Assembly (NCBI RefSeq): GCF_035917995.1
Contig: NZ_CP109131.1
Location: 3,844,001 to 3,908,000, forward strand
Source of the DNA: Streptosporangium sp. NBC_01755
GTDB lineage: Bacteria; Actinomycetota; Actinomycetes; Streptosporangiales; Streptosporangiaceae
Direction of reading: 5' to 3'
Length of the DNA stretch: 64,000 bases
Positions 27,409 through 35,172 of the stretch are shown here, piece by piece. Each line of letters begins with the position of its first letter. The stretch's first letter is position 1. The notes under the pieces were generated by a model. That model made no database searches, was not told the DNA's origin, and saw only the letters and a program-made list of their open reading frames with translations. A program made the position numbers and the translations under genes.

Positions 27409-27782
27409 GCGAGGACCTCCCGTTGGTGCGGCTCGTAACGGCGCTGCGGGAAGGTGTCTGGCGCGCGGCCCCGGCCGTGGGTGGCGGGGGCCGTCATCGT
27501 CTGGGCGTGATGGACGGGGCGCGTCTGGGCGGGAACGATGGGCGGGTGGACCTTCAGCGGGCGTGCCGATGCCGGGAACGGGCGGCACAGGCCAAGGCGC
27601 CGCCGGGTGGCCATGCGGGCGCACACCTGCCGGGGCGTGGGCTGTTCCCAGCAGTGGTCGCGGCGGTGCGGCAGAGTGGATGCGTCATGGGCATAGGGAG
27701 CGTGTCCACACCAGCGGCAGCCCAGCGGCAGCGGCGGGGCATCTGCTTTCCAGCGGATACGAATGGTCCTAATCTTGCTCAC
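27405..27782 (-). CDS. Hypothetical Cys/His-rich protein (small-gene operon, gene 1)
   Basis: 125 residues. The N-terminal half has LGCRWCGHAPYAHDASTLPHRRDHCWEQPTPRQVC, with several Cys and His spaced as in a zinc ribbon. The rest is Arg/Pro-rich. First gene of the four, divergent from the XRE/TPR regulator across about 180 bp, which suggests that regulator may control it. Confidence 0.6.
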   Translation of the reverse strand: MSKIRTIRIRWKADAPPLPLGCRWCGHAPYAHDASTLPHRRDHCWEQPTPRQVCARMATRRRLGLCRPFPASARPLKVHPPIVPAQTRPVHHAQTMTAPATHGRGRAPDTFPQRRYEPHQREVLA

Positions 27783-27966
27783 GGGTCAGGAGTCCCTTCC
27801 TGATCAAGGGGCCCGTCCCGGCGTGCGATGCCGTGGCGGGCTCCGACGTTTCCGTGGTTGTGGAGATGTAGCCATCACAACGCGTTAAGTCCGCGCACGA
27901 ACAGGTGACGGTGGGGGAAACTGAGGGAAAGGCGTGGTTCCCCAGCCCGCGAAGAGGTGCATTGCG
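27783..27966. promoter_or_regulatory. Divergent promoter region of the XRE regulator
   Basis: Between the small-gene operon and the regulator. A relatively AT-rich part, including CATCACAACGCGTTAAGTCCGC at about 27875-27895, may include promoter or operator elements. No exact consensus seen. Confidence 0.4.
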
Positions 27967-29187
27967 ATGCCCGAAGTTCCCCCATGGGCCGCACGGCTAC
28001 GAGCCGAACGACGTGAGCGCGACTGGTCACAGCGCGATCTGGCGCGCGAGCTTGTTGAGGCAGCCAGCGGGGAGATGCGGAGCCGCCTGCCCGCGCGCGA
28101 AAGCATCATCCGGAACATCAAGAACTGGGAAGCTGGCGAACACCAACCCAAGGATCCCTACCGCCTGTTGTACTGCCGGGTGTTCGGTCTTGAGGAGGCT
28201 GATCTCTTTGGCCTAGCGGAGCCGCAGCGCCGTGACGCCGTAGAGACAGACATAAGTACCATCGACCCCACGCCTTATCCGCCCCACCATGGCCCCGTAG
28301 CTCCGGAGCTCGTCATGTACTTCCTCGAACAGCTTCCCGGCCACTACAAAGCCGACATGTGGCTCGGCCCTCGTCACCTCATCCCCACCGTCGCGACCCA
28401 GGCCCAGCTCATCAAGGAACTTGCCCAAGCGGCCGACGCGCCCGTGCGTCGCGGCCTGCTGGGCGCCGGTGTCGCCTACGCGGCCCTGCTCGGCTGGCTG
28501 TACCAGGACGCAGGAGACCTCAAGCACTCTGGGCTCTGGCGAAGCCTCGCCCTGGACATGGCCCATCGCTCTCAGGATCCGCAGCTCATCAGCTACGCCC
28601 TCACCAACAAGGCGATGCTTGCGGTCGACCTGGAGGACGGGCGTACAGTTGTCGACTACGCCGAGGCGGCCATGGCCGACGAGAGTAAGTTGTGTCCGAA
28701 GGTACGGATCCTCGCTCTGGTCCACCAAGCGCATGGTCATTCGATGCTGCAGGTGAAGAGCAAAGATCTGGTCGACCGGCTGCTGGACCAGGCCGCCGAT
28801 CTTGTGGATCGTGTCGACGACGAACATCCGTGGGGCAATGCCTGTCGCCGGACCCTCGGATACATCGACGTCCAGCGAGCGACCGCTTATATCCGGCTGG
28901 GCGCATACCGTGAAGCCATCGCGCTCTGGGACAGGATTCTCGGCACGGCGCCGGAGTCGGCCCGGCGCGACAACGGTGTGTTCTGGGCACGCCAGGCAGG
29001 CGCTCTGGCTGCGGTCCCTGAACCGGAGCGAGTCGTCCAGATCGCGTCAGTTACTGCGTCGATCGTCGATGGCACCGGATCGGCGAGGCTGCGCCAGGAG
29101 CTCAAGGCCATTCCGCGACGAGCGACCGCCTGGGCAGGTACCGCGCCTGGCCGGGAATTGACTGAAATCATCTCTCAGTTCGCCTAA
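27967..29187 (+). CDS. XRE-family regulator with TPR-like C-terminal domain
   Basis: 406 residues. HTH at about 13-75: LRAERRERDWSQRDLARELVE...IIRNIKNWEAGEHQPKDPYRLLYCRVFGL. From about 150 the protein is helical with TPR-like repeats (SYALTNKAMLAVDLEDGRTVVDYAEAAM, RATAYIRLGAYREAIALWDRIL). This is the domain plan of many actinomycete regulators that sense a peptide or small ligand. ATG at 27967 follows GAAGAGG at slightly long spacing; a GTG at 27934 is an alternative. Divergent from the small-gene operon. Confidence 0.83.
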   Translation: MPEVPPWAARLRAERRERDWSQRDLARELVEAASGEMRSRLPARESIIRNIKNWEAGEHQPKDPYRLLYCRVFGLEEADLFGLAEPQRRDAVETDISTIDPTPYPPHHGPVAPELVMYFLEQLPGHYKADMWLGPRHLIPTVATQAQLIKELAQAADAPVRRGLLGAGVAYAALLGWLYQDAGDLKHSGLWRSLALDMAHRSQDPQLISYALTNKAMLAVDLEDGRTVVDYAEAAMADESKLCPKVRILALVHQAHGHSMLQVKSKDLVDRLLDQAADLVDRVDDEHPWGNACRRTLGYIDVQRATAYIRLGAYREAIALWDRILGTAPESARRDNGVFWARQAGALAAVPEPERVVQIASVTASIVDGTGSARLRQELKAIPRRATAWAGTAPGRELTEIISQFA

Positions 29188-29202
29188 CCCATCGACTTGG
29201 AG

Positions 29203-29517
29203 ATGCCGATGACCCCTCAGCCACTGTCCGAAGAGGAGATCGCTGCCCATCTGGCCGGGCTGCCGGGATGGGAGCGCGAGGATCACGCCATCGTCCGCAA
29301 CTTCAAGCACACATATCACGAGTGTGTACATCTGGCTATGTATGTCGCAGCTAAGGCTCGCGAGGTCGGCCATCACCCTGACATCCACATCACCTGGCAG
29401 CGGATTCGCTTCGTGATCACCACTCATGACGCCGGAGACCGCCTCACGGCCAAGGACTTCGAGCTTGCCCGCCATATTGACGCGATCGCCGTCGGCCACG
29501 GCGCCGAAGGGGTCTGA
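29203..29517 (+). CDS. Pterin-4-alpha-carbinolamine dehydratase-like protein
   Basis: 104 residues. The active-site strand is VGHHPDIHITWQRIRFVITTHDAGDRLTAKDFELARHIDAI, with the HHP motif plus a Thr/Asp segment as in PhhB/DCoH. Typical PhhB recycles the pterin of aromatic amino acid hydroxylases; in bacteria without them such proteins have other roles. ATG at 29203 (MPMTPQPLSEEEIAAHL) is close to the regulator stop, so it may be co-transcribed. A TTG at 29197 is possible. Confidence 0.88.
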   Translation: MPMTPQPLSEEEIAAHLAGLPGWEREDHAIVRNFKHTYHECVHLAMYVAAKAREVGHHPDIHITWQRIRFVITTHDAGDRLTAKDFELARHIDAIAVGHGAEGV

Positions 29518-29679
29518 GCGTACGGTTTCCCTGCGTGCGCTTCGAGCGCGGCAGCGGACGTCTGGGAATGGGAAGCTGACCTGCCGCCGCGCTTGATCGC
29601 ACCGTATGTGAGGTGTACTACCTTGGCCGCCCTCTGGGGTAGCTATGGCCTGCCTACGCTAGCTCCCTAATCTCCGGTC

Positions 29680-29931
29680 GTGATCGACAGGGAGGGGGCC
29701 ATCCCGCCGTACCAGCAGGTCGCCGCCGCGATCCGGAAGCGAATCGCGTCGGGTGAGATCCCACCCGACCGCCGCATCCCGAGCCTGGTGGAGCTGGGAG
29801 CGGAGTTCGGTATCGCTCGGGACACCCTCCGCAAGGCTGTCCAGGTCCTCAAGAACGAGGGCCTGGTCGAGACCGTCACCGGCATGGGCATCTACGTGGT
29901 CGAACGCACCGACGCCCCACCAACCGGCTGA
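29680..29931 (+). CDS. Small GntR-family winged-helix protein
   Basis: 83 residues, only the DNA-binding domain: PPYQQVAAAIRKRIASGEIPPDRRIPSLVELGAEFGIARDTLRKAVQVLKNEGLVETVTGMGIYVVE. No effector domain. Stand-alone GntR domains of this size are frequent in actinomycete mobile elements (KorSA-like). GTG at 29680. Confidence 0.85.
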   Translation: MIDREGAIPPYQQVAAAIRKRIASGEIPPDRRIPSLVELGAEFGIARDTLRKAVQVLKNEGLVETVTGMGIYVVERTDAPPTG

Positions 29932-29965
29932 TCGGCGACGCGTCGCGAAGGCAGTCTTCGGCGAG

Positions 29966-30778
29966 TTACTGGGTTAGCCATTCGCCCTTGTGGTCGGCGA
30001 ATCCGCTGTTCAGTGCGAACTGGAACTTGCTGATCTTCGTGGACTTCGGTATCTCGAAGACGATGATGCCTTTACGGCTGTCGTCGGCGCTCATGGTGAC
30101 CGATCCGCTGAACGCCACGCCTTCCTGTACGTCACCGAACGTTGATCGGTATTGCTGGCCTTCAGCGTCGATCAGATGGGCGCCATTCGATGGACTGTCG
30201 CTGTAGGCCGCCGACCCGGTGTTGTTGAGGATCAGCTCGACGGCGTACAAGCGGTTGCCCTCCTTCGGCTTGAGAAAGTCGTTCTTCGGAGTCGCGTTTT
30301 CGACGACTTTTTCGAGGGTTACGGCGACCTGGAGTTCGGACTCGATCCCCTTCAGGGTGATTGTGCCGCCGACGGCCGCGGCCGAGGGCTTGGTCTCCTG
30401 GGTAGGCGCTTCCTCCTGGGGCTCCTGGCTGGTCTCGACGGGAGTTGGCTGTACAGCTCCGCCTTGGCCTTTCTGTGCGGCCCTGGATCGGTCCGACTGC
30501 GTGGTTACCGTGGTGTCGCCACCGACGCTGACGACGGCCGCCATGCACCCGAATAGCAGCAGGACGGGAGCACAGACGACGAGGAGCCAGAACACGGGGC
30601 CTTGGCTGCTGCGCTTGGGCGGTGGCGGGCCCCCATATCCATAGCCAGGCGGGGGGTAGGGCTGGCCGTACAGTTGCTGTGGGTACTGCTGGGGGTAGCC
30701 GGTGGGCAGGTGCTGTGGCTGCCCATAGGGCTGCGTGTGCTGTTGGCGTGGATCCTGCGGGCTGTACGGGTTTGCCAT
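29966..30778 (-). CDS. DUF4352 membrane-anchored protein with Pro/Gln/Tyr-rich N-terminus
   Basis: 270 residues. Residues 1-58 are Pro/Gln/Gly/Tyr-rich (GYPQQYPQQLYGQPYPPPGYG), cytoplasmic. One transmembrane segment at about 63-87 (FWLLVVCAPVLLLFGCMAAVV) is followed by a disordered TQETKPS linker and a C-terminal beta-sandwich from 138 (LEKVVENATPKNDFLKPKEGNRLYAVELILNNTG), the DUF4352 signature. It should sit outside the membrane. Role unknown; nothing indicates mobility. Confidence 0.82.
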   Translation of the reverse strand: MANPYSPQDPRQQHTQPYGQPQHLPTGYPQQYPQQLYGQPYPPPGYGYGGPPPPKRSSQGPVFWLLVVCAPVLLLFGCMAAVVSVGGDTTVTTQSDRSRAAQKGQGGAVQPTPVETSQEPQEEAPTQETKPSAAAVGGTITLKGIESELQVAVTLEKVVENATPKNDFLKPKEGNRLYAVELILNNTGSAAYSDSPSNGAHLIDAEGQQYRSTFGDVQEGVAFSGSVTMSADDSRKGIIVFEIPKSTKISKFQFALNSGFADHKGEWLTQ

Positions 30779-30908
30779 CGTGGCTCCTGGGGCTGGGGAT
30801 GTGTAAGAGACGTCCCGAGCATTCGCCTGGATGACATGGCCTGCGATTCTTCGCCTGTTTGTGAGTGCCGCCAGGTCAAGCGGTCACGTCGGCTGCCGCT
30901 TCCTTGGG

Positions 30909-31229
30909 TTATCCACAGGTTTTTCCTCAAATCTCCGGGTTATCCACAGAAGATCGATAGGGGCTGTGGACAAGCATCCTGAAATCTCGCCATCTAGGGC
31001 CTGAAGTGGCTTCCTCCGGTTGAAGGAGCGTTGCGCGCTTTGGCGTTGTGCCACGTTTTCCCTGGTTATGGAGAGTTCGACGTTCCTTGCGGAAGGGCGG
31101 CGGGCCATCACCGACGAAGGGTGACGGATCATCTTCGCGTTCGTGCGGGGTCACGCCGACCCGCGCGCACCGCCCGGCGCCTGAGTGCGGTATCCCCAAT
31201 TGAGGGGCGGGCCTACGGCGTTATCCACA
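30909..31229. promoter_or_regulatory. Cluster of four DnaA boxes
   Basis: TTATCCACA at 30909-30917, 30940-30948 and 31221-31229, all plus strand, and TTGTCCACA on the minus strand at 30965-30973. The first three sites lie within 65 bp. TTATCCACA and TTGTCCACA are the two standard DnaA-box forms. No dnaA, dnaN or AT-rich unwinding element is visible, so this is more likely a DnaA-binding or titration locus than oriC. Confidence 0.65.
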
Positions 31230-31316
31230 GAATGACGTTCGGATCGATGGGGCCGCAGGCGTATGGAGAACCCTGGTGTCACCGATGCCGGGCGGTGGGT
31301 CAGGCAGGGATCTCCA

Positions 31317-31323
31317 GGAGGAG
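31317..31323 (+). promoter_or_regulatory. Ribosome binding site of the DUF4244 gene
   Basis: AGGAGGAG ending four bases before the ATG at 31327; decides that start over upstream in-frame alternatives. Confidence 0.8.
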
Positions 31324-31326
31324 CGG

Positions 31327-31629
31327 ATGGCTCGAACGAGCGCGATTCGTGGGCGACGTGATCGGTTGCGATGGCTGCGTGCCCGGTGGGCGCTGCTGAC
31401 CACCGGCGCGCGACGCGACCGTGGCATGTCCACCGCCGAGTACGCGGTCGGAACGATCGCCGCCTGTGCCTTCGCCGCCCTTCTCTTCAGAAACGCTTGC
31501 AAACGGTACTCAAAAAGCAATCTTGGAGGTCTCGCCCCACACGGAGTCGATCTCCACCCATGCGACCTTCGTGTCAGTGCGAAAAATCCTCACCTCGGCG
31601 ATCAGTTCCGCCGTCATCTCTCGCCGTAG
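31327..31629 (+). pseudogene. DUF4244 Flp/Tad pilin-like gene, 3' part replaced by prophage sequence
   Basis: The intact part reads RDRGMSTAEYAVGTIAACAFAALL, the hallmark DUF4244 segment (Rv3656c type): a short membrane-spanning pilin-like protein belonging after tadC. From about residue 53 (31483-31492) the sequence departs from the family: RNACKRYSKSNLGG and onward is read through the prophage end and antisense to the integrase tail, to a stop at 31629. The normal ending (a hydrophobic/amphipathic tail of about 25 residues) is missing here and should be beyond the right edge of the window, next to attR. Confidence 0.8.
31478..31512. other. Probable attL of the prophage
   Basis: Junction between the DUF4244 coding sequence and the end of the integrase gene. 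The exact crossover dinucleotide cannot be fixed without attR. Large serine integrases normally sit next to attP, as seen here. Confidence 0.7.
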
Positions 31630-33048
31630 GGCCGCCTCCAGGGTCGGCCACTCCCGGCCCAGGGCGCGCAGCATGGGTACGAACGTGCGAGGGGTCGAGG
31701 CCTGGGGCCGGGTGAGCCTCTCGCGTCGGGCTGCTGCGGTTGCTCGCTCGGCCAGGAGCTCGTCGCGGGTCCGCCCGTAGGTGTCTTCGGGGACCAGGTC
31801 CATAGCCAGCTTGCGCGTCAGACGGTCCAGGGCCGCGTCCAGGCGCTCGATCTCCGCGTCGAAGGCCTGGATGTCCCCAGGCGCCTCCGCGGGGCGTACA
31901 GGGGCCGCCTCGGGGCGCGACTCGATGTCATCAGCCCATGTCATCAGCTGGGTGAGCACGAGGGCCTCCACTCTCAGCCGAAGTACGCTGCGGGAGCGGC
32001 ATAGCTTCTTGCGCATGTACGCCCCGCAGAAGTAGCGGGCGCCCACCACGCCGCGCTGCGTTGCGATCGTCATCGTCGCCGTACAGTGGCCGCAGCGGAT
32101 CAGTCCCGAGAGCGGGTAGAGCGTGACCCGCGCCCGTGGCGCAGTGCGTTTGACGCGGCGGCGGCGGCGCCGATATGCCTGCCACTCCTCCTCTGTGATC
32201 ACGGCGGTGTGGGCTCCCGGGATGTGGATCGTGGTCGGGCAGCCTGAGGGTGTTTGGCATGTGCAGTTCGGGTCATGGGTCTGGATCAGGCCAGCGCCGA
32301 ATCCGCTGTCCAGAGTGCGCAGGAGTACGCCGCTGGACCACTGCTGGTCACGTGTGCCCCGGATGCCGAGCTCATTGAGCCAGCCGGCCAGCGCCCGGCT
32401 GCTGGCGCCGGAGATGTAGCGGCGATACGCCTCGGCCAGGATCGGTCCGACGGTGGGGTTGATCTCGTAGCGCTCGTCACCGTCATCTGGTTGTCGGATG
32501 GTCCGGTTGGGCTGCAGCGGGTCAGGGACGCGGCCGCGGAGCACGTAGCCGAATCTGGGGCGGCCGTTGGCGGGCAGGCCGCGAGCTCGTCGGTTTTCAT
32601 GCGCCTCGGCCCACTGTTCACCGGCGCGATCACTTTCGAAGGCGGCGATTTCCATGAGCATGCCGCGAGTTAATTTGCCAACGGCGGTACGGGCGTCGAC
32701 TTCCTCGGTGGCGGATTGGAGCTCGCCACCGGCGCGGTTGATGCGGCCGAGGTTGACGGCGTTGCCGGTGCGGGTGCGCCCGTAGCGGGAGTACTTCCAG
32801 ACCACGATTTCGACGGCGGCTCCGGCTTCGATGGCCTCGATGCCTTCCATGATCTTGCGGTGGAAGGTTCTTCCGGAGGCGTCGAGGTCCTCAATCCAGC
32901 GGACGATCTTCCGGTTCTGCCGGCGAGCCCAGTCGTCGATGGCGTTGCGTTGGATGTCGGGGGAGATCTGCTCCTCTTGAAGCATGGACACGCGGATGTA
33001 GCCGATCGCGGGGATGGGCTCAGCGGGGGTGGTGGTGCGCGGGGGCAT
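31510..33048 (-). CDS. Large serine recombinase (phage integrase)
   Basis: 512 residues. Resolvase domain at about 12-160: IGYIRVSMLQEEQ with the catalytic Ser, and KYSRYGRTR, ESDRAGEQWAEA. A recombinase domain follows (GRPRFGYVLRGR, AYRRYISGASSRALAGWLNELGI), then a zinc ribbon LIRCGHCTATMT...YFCGAYMRKKLC at about 320-350 and a coiled-coil IEAFDAEIERLDAALDRLTRKL. This catalyses directional attP x attB recombination. Its 3' end directly abuts attL. Confidence 0.95.
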   Translation of the reverse strand: MPPRTTTPAEPIPAIGYIRVSMLQEEQISPDIQRNAIDDWARRQNRKIVRWIEDLDASGRTFHRKIMEGIEAIEAGAAVEIVVWKYSRYGRTRTGNAVNLGRINRAGGELQSATEEVDARTAVGKLTRGMLMEIAAFESDRAGEQWAEAHENRRARGLPANGRPRFGYVLRGRVPDPLQPNRTIRQPDDGDERYEINPTVGPILAEAYRRYISGASSRALAGWLNELGIRGTRDQQWSSGVLLRTLDSGFGAGLIQTHDPNCTCQTPSGCPTTIHIPGAHTAVITEEEWQAYRRRRRRVKRTAPRARVTLYPLSGLIRCGHCTATMTIATQRGVVGARYFCGAYMRKKLCRSRSVLRLRVEALVLTQLMTWADDIESRPEAAPVRPAEAPGDIQAFDAEIERLDAALDRLTRKLAMDLVPEDTYGRTRDELLAERATAAARRERLTRPQASTPRTFVPMLRALGREWPTLEAALRREMTAELIAEVRIFRTDTKVAWVEIDSVWGETSKIAF

Positions 33049-33120
33049 GCGGGCTCCCGTGGGGTTGGGGATGGGGGTCCCGGGCGGCTCGTAGCAGGGA
33101 TACGAGCCGGCCGTCCGGGT

Positions 33121-33543
33121 CTAGGCCCAGGGGTGAGAGTTGGTGTTGTGTGGGTCGTCGCCGCCGCTCAGAGCCAGCACCATGCCGCGCAGCATGCCGG
33201 TGCGTGCGATGTGGATCTCGCGCTCGTTGGTGAGCTGGGTGCCGAGTCGGTCGGTGGCCTTGTCCACATGGGTGTTGGTTCGGTTCGCGTGTTCATCAAG
33301 ACGGGTGATGATCTTGGTGGTGTTGTTGTTGACGCTCTGGTTGAGGCGATCCAGGCGTTCGGTGATGCGCTGTAGGGCGGCGATAATTCCGATGCCTGTG
33401 GCCCCGGCTACGGTTACAACTGCGGCGCCGCAGAACGCAAGGTCAAAATTTTCAGGCGGTAGTACGTGTGGGGCGCCGACTGTATAGATACCGCCGACGA
33501 CTCCCAGTGTGATGGCGATCCGTGTGGCCCTTTTCGGAGTCAC
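33121..33543 (-). CDS. Small membrane protein with coiled coil
   Basis: 140 residues. Two transmembrane segments at about 8-24 and 38-60, then a heptad-like region (ALQRITERLDRLNQSVNNNTTKIITRLDEHANRTNTHVDKATDRL) typical of a coiled coil. Located between integrase and repressor on the same strand, so it may be expressed in the lysogen. Function unknown; superinfection exclusion or lysogenic conversion are possibilities only. Confidence 0.6.
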   Translation of the reverse strand: MTPKRATRIAITLGVVGGIYTVGAPHVLPPENFDLAFCGAAVVTVAGATGIGIIAALQRITERLDRLNQSVNNNTTKIITRLDEHANRTNTHVDKATDRLGTQLTNEREIHIARTGMLRGMVLALSGGDDPHNTNSHPWA

Positions 33544-33689
33544 GGATTCCCCTTTCGTTGCTCTTATGCTACTCCTGTGCCTTTCGGTGAGTTGTGGACG
33601 CTTCAGTGTGCTTGGTGGGTTACATGTTCCCCGTGGTTCTTTCGGGGCTTCACGCAGGGAACGCTACCCACAGTGGGGCACGGGTTACA

Positions 33690-34247
33690 TTAAGAGCTCA
33701 TGTCTGATTGATCCGTCAAGGATTTCGGATCCGCCAAATCCCCTCTCATCAGCTTGCCCCAAATCAGGCGTCGCCGAATTTGGGCGCGACGCCATTCCTC
33801 CATTTCCTGCTCTGTCACCCGATCCAGTTTTGCCCGCTCTTCCTGCGTCATCCCCGCCTCACTCTCGGCGAGCAGCGCCAAGAGCTGCGCGGTGCTGAGC
33901 GTGCGATACGCCTCCTCGAGCTCCCCCAGGGAGTAGTCCTGCACGCTGGGAAGCCCGGCCGCCCTCGCCGCGGCCGCTTCCATCAGGGATCCGCCCTCGC
34001 CGGGCAACGGGGTGGGGTTCCCGCCGGCGAGGGTGCGTTGGATGGACCCGGGCGCCCACTGGAGGGCCTCTTCGAGGCGTGCCTCGACGATGTCACTGAT
34101 GCCGGCCCCGCCGTTCCGGAAGCGCCGCAGGTGTGTCGTGCTGATCTGCGCCCGAGCGGCGATCTCCTCCCACTGCAGGCGCAGGGTTTTACGTCGCTGC
34201 TCCATCAGGGCGGCGAGGGCTTGGACGGCCTCGCTGGTGCTGTTCAT
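33690..34247 (-). CDS. Phage repressor (XRE-type HTH)
   Basis: 185 residues. HTH at about 20-55 (LRLQWEEIAARAQISTTHLRRFRNGGAGISDIVEARLEEALQW), then a helical C-terminal part (ELEEAYRTLSTAQLLALLAESEAGMTQEERAKLDRV). No LexA-like autocleavage motif. Divergent from the Cro-like gene across a palindrome-rich gap, the standard layout of an immunity region. Confidence 0.8.
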   Translation of the reverse strand: MNSTSEAVQALAALMEQRRKTLRLQWEEIAARAQISTTHLRRFRNGGAGISDIVEARLEEALQWAPGSIQRTLAGGNPTPLPGEGGSLMEAAAARAAGLPSVQDYSLGELEEAYRTLSTAQLLALLAESEAGMTQEERAKLDRVTEQEMEEWRRAQIRRRLIWGKLMRGDLADPKSLTDQSDMSS

Positions 34248-34411
34248 CGGCGGCCCTCCGCGGGGCGTCTAGTGCGGCACTGTGCGCACTGTACCGCACA
34301 TTCCCAGATCAGAAGGGGTTTCTGACAGGACTTAGTCGCGTCCAGTTACGGACATGTGCGGAGATGTGCGGTTTGTTGCGGTGCACCGCACATGTGCGGT
34401 ACGTTTCGGAC
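34248..34411. promoter_or_regulatory. Immunity operator region
   Basis: Contains repeated half-sites TGTGCGGT/ACCGCACA: ACCGCACA 34293-34300, TGTGCGGA 34355-34362, TGTGCGGT 34365-34372, a 14-bp palindrome TGCGGTGCACCGCA at 34377-34390 overlapping a 16-bp palindrome ACCGCACATGTGCGGT at 34385-34400. Both divergent promoters must lie here. The array is the likely shared operator of the repressor and the Cro-like protein. Confidence 0.8.
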
Positions 34412-34699
34412 ATGGCAACCGCAACACGCAGTTTGAGCCTCCCCTTCAACGGGCTCCGCGCCAGACACTTCCGGGAAAGGCAGGGCCTCACGCTGACCCA
34501 GCTGGCCAAGCGCTGCGAGGAGGCGGGTCTGCGCATCAACCACAGCACCCTGTCCCGCTACGAGGCCGACCATTTCGGTCCCACCGTGACCCGATTCCGG
34601 GTGCTGGCCACGGCGCTCGGAGTCGAGCCTGAGGACCTGTGCGGCCCGCTTCCGGACGTGCCGGACGACCAGGACGCCGCTCCCTCAGGGACACGCTGA
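34412..34699 (+). CDS. Cro-like XRE regulator
   Basis: 95 residues. HTH: LRARHFRERQGLTLTQLAKRCEEAGLRINHSTLSRYEADHFGPTVTRFRVLATALGV. Compact, no effector domain. First rightward gene after the operator; its stop overlaps the next start (ATG at 34699). Likely the lytic-side regulator. Confidence 0.82.
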   Translation: MATATRSLSLPFNGLRARHFRERQGLTLTQLAKRCEEAGLRINHSTLSRYEADHFGPTVTRFRVLATALGVEPEDLCGPLPDVPDDQDAAPSGTR

Positions 34700-34932
34700 T
34701 GTCGGCCTACCGCGACATCCTCCGCCCCGAACAGCGCCCGCTCTACGACCAGGCCATCGGCGGCGCCGCAAGCATCCTCGGCCGGGCCCGAGGAGTTCGA
34801 GACTCCCTCACCCCCGAGGAAGCCGCTGAGCGCGCCTACGTCCCTGGCGGACCCTCCCGCGAGGAGATCGCCGCGCTCATCCGCCAGCTCCGCGCCGAAA
34901 CCCACACACAGCCTCTCCAGGGCGCTGCATAA
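34699..34932 (+). CDS. Hypothetical phage protein, 77 residues
   Basis: Helical (YDQAIGGAASILGRARGVRDSL, PSREEIAALIRQLRAE). Overlaps the Cro-like gene by one base. No family recognised. Confidence 0.62.
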   Translation: MSAYRDILRPEQRPLYDQAIGGAASILGRARGVRDSLTPEEAAERAYVPGGPSREEIAALIRQLRAETHTQPLQGAA

Positions 34933-34969
34933 CCCCCGAACCGCTGAAGGAGCACCCCGAGGAGACCCC

Positions 34970-35089
34970 GTGAGCTCGTTCTTCCGCCCTGCGCCGCCTG
35001 GCTACGCGGACGTGTGGATTACGGCGTTGGCTGCCCGGTTCCAGGAGGACCGCGACGACGAGCTCGTGGAGTACGTCCTCGTCGCCTGA
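34970..35089 (+). CDS. Hypothetical phage microprotein, 39 residues
   Basis: GTG at 34970 after GAGGAG; reads VSSFFRPAPPGYADVWITAL then AARFQEDRDDELVEYVLVA. Good ribosome site is the main support. Confidence 0.45.
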   Translation: MSSFFRPAPPGYADVWITALAARFQEDRDDELVEYVLVA

Positions 35090-35172
35090 CCTTGTGCGGG
35101 CCTGGCCGATGGCACGACCAGGACCCGCCGACCCACCCGCTCATGAGACGTGAAAGAGAGAGCAGGCAAGTC

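Larger units (their letters stand above)
30779..31326. other. Non-coding interval with a DnaA-box cluster
   Basis: About 550 bp between the DUF4352 gene and the DUF4244 gene. Four exact DnaA-box 9-mers lie in 320 bp (listed separately). No gene is supported. The right part must include the DUF4244 promoter. Confidence 0.6.

Noticed and set aside
23204-31223. ACGGCGTTA present at 23204-23212 and 31215-31223, possible direct repeat bordering the 8-kb block
   Set aside because: Nine bases in GC-rich DNA can match by chance, and no recombinase in the block would explain it.
30779-31326. Chromosomal oriC at the DnaA-box cluster
   Set aside because: Only four boxes, no dnaA or dnaN, no long AT-rich unwinding element; actinobacterial oriC carries many more boxes.
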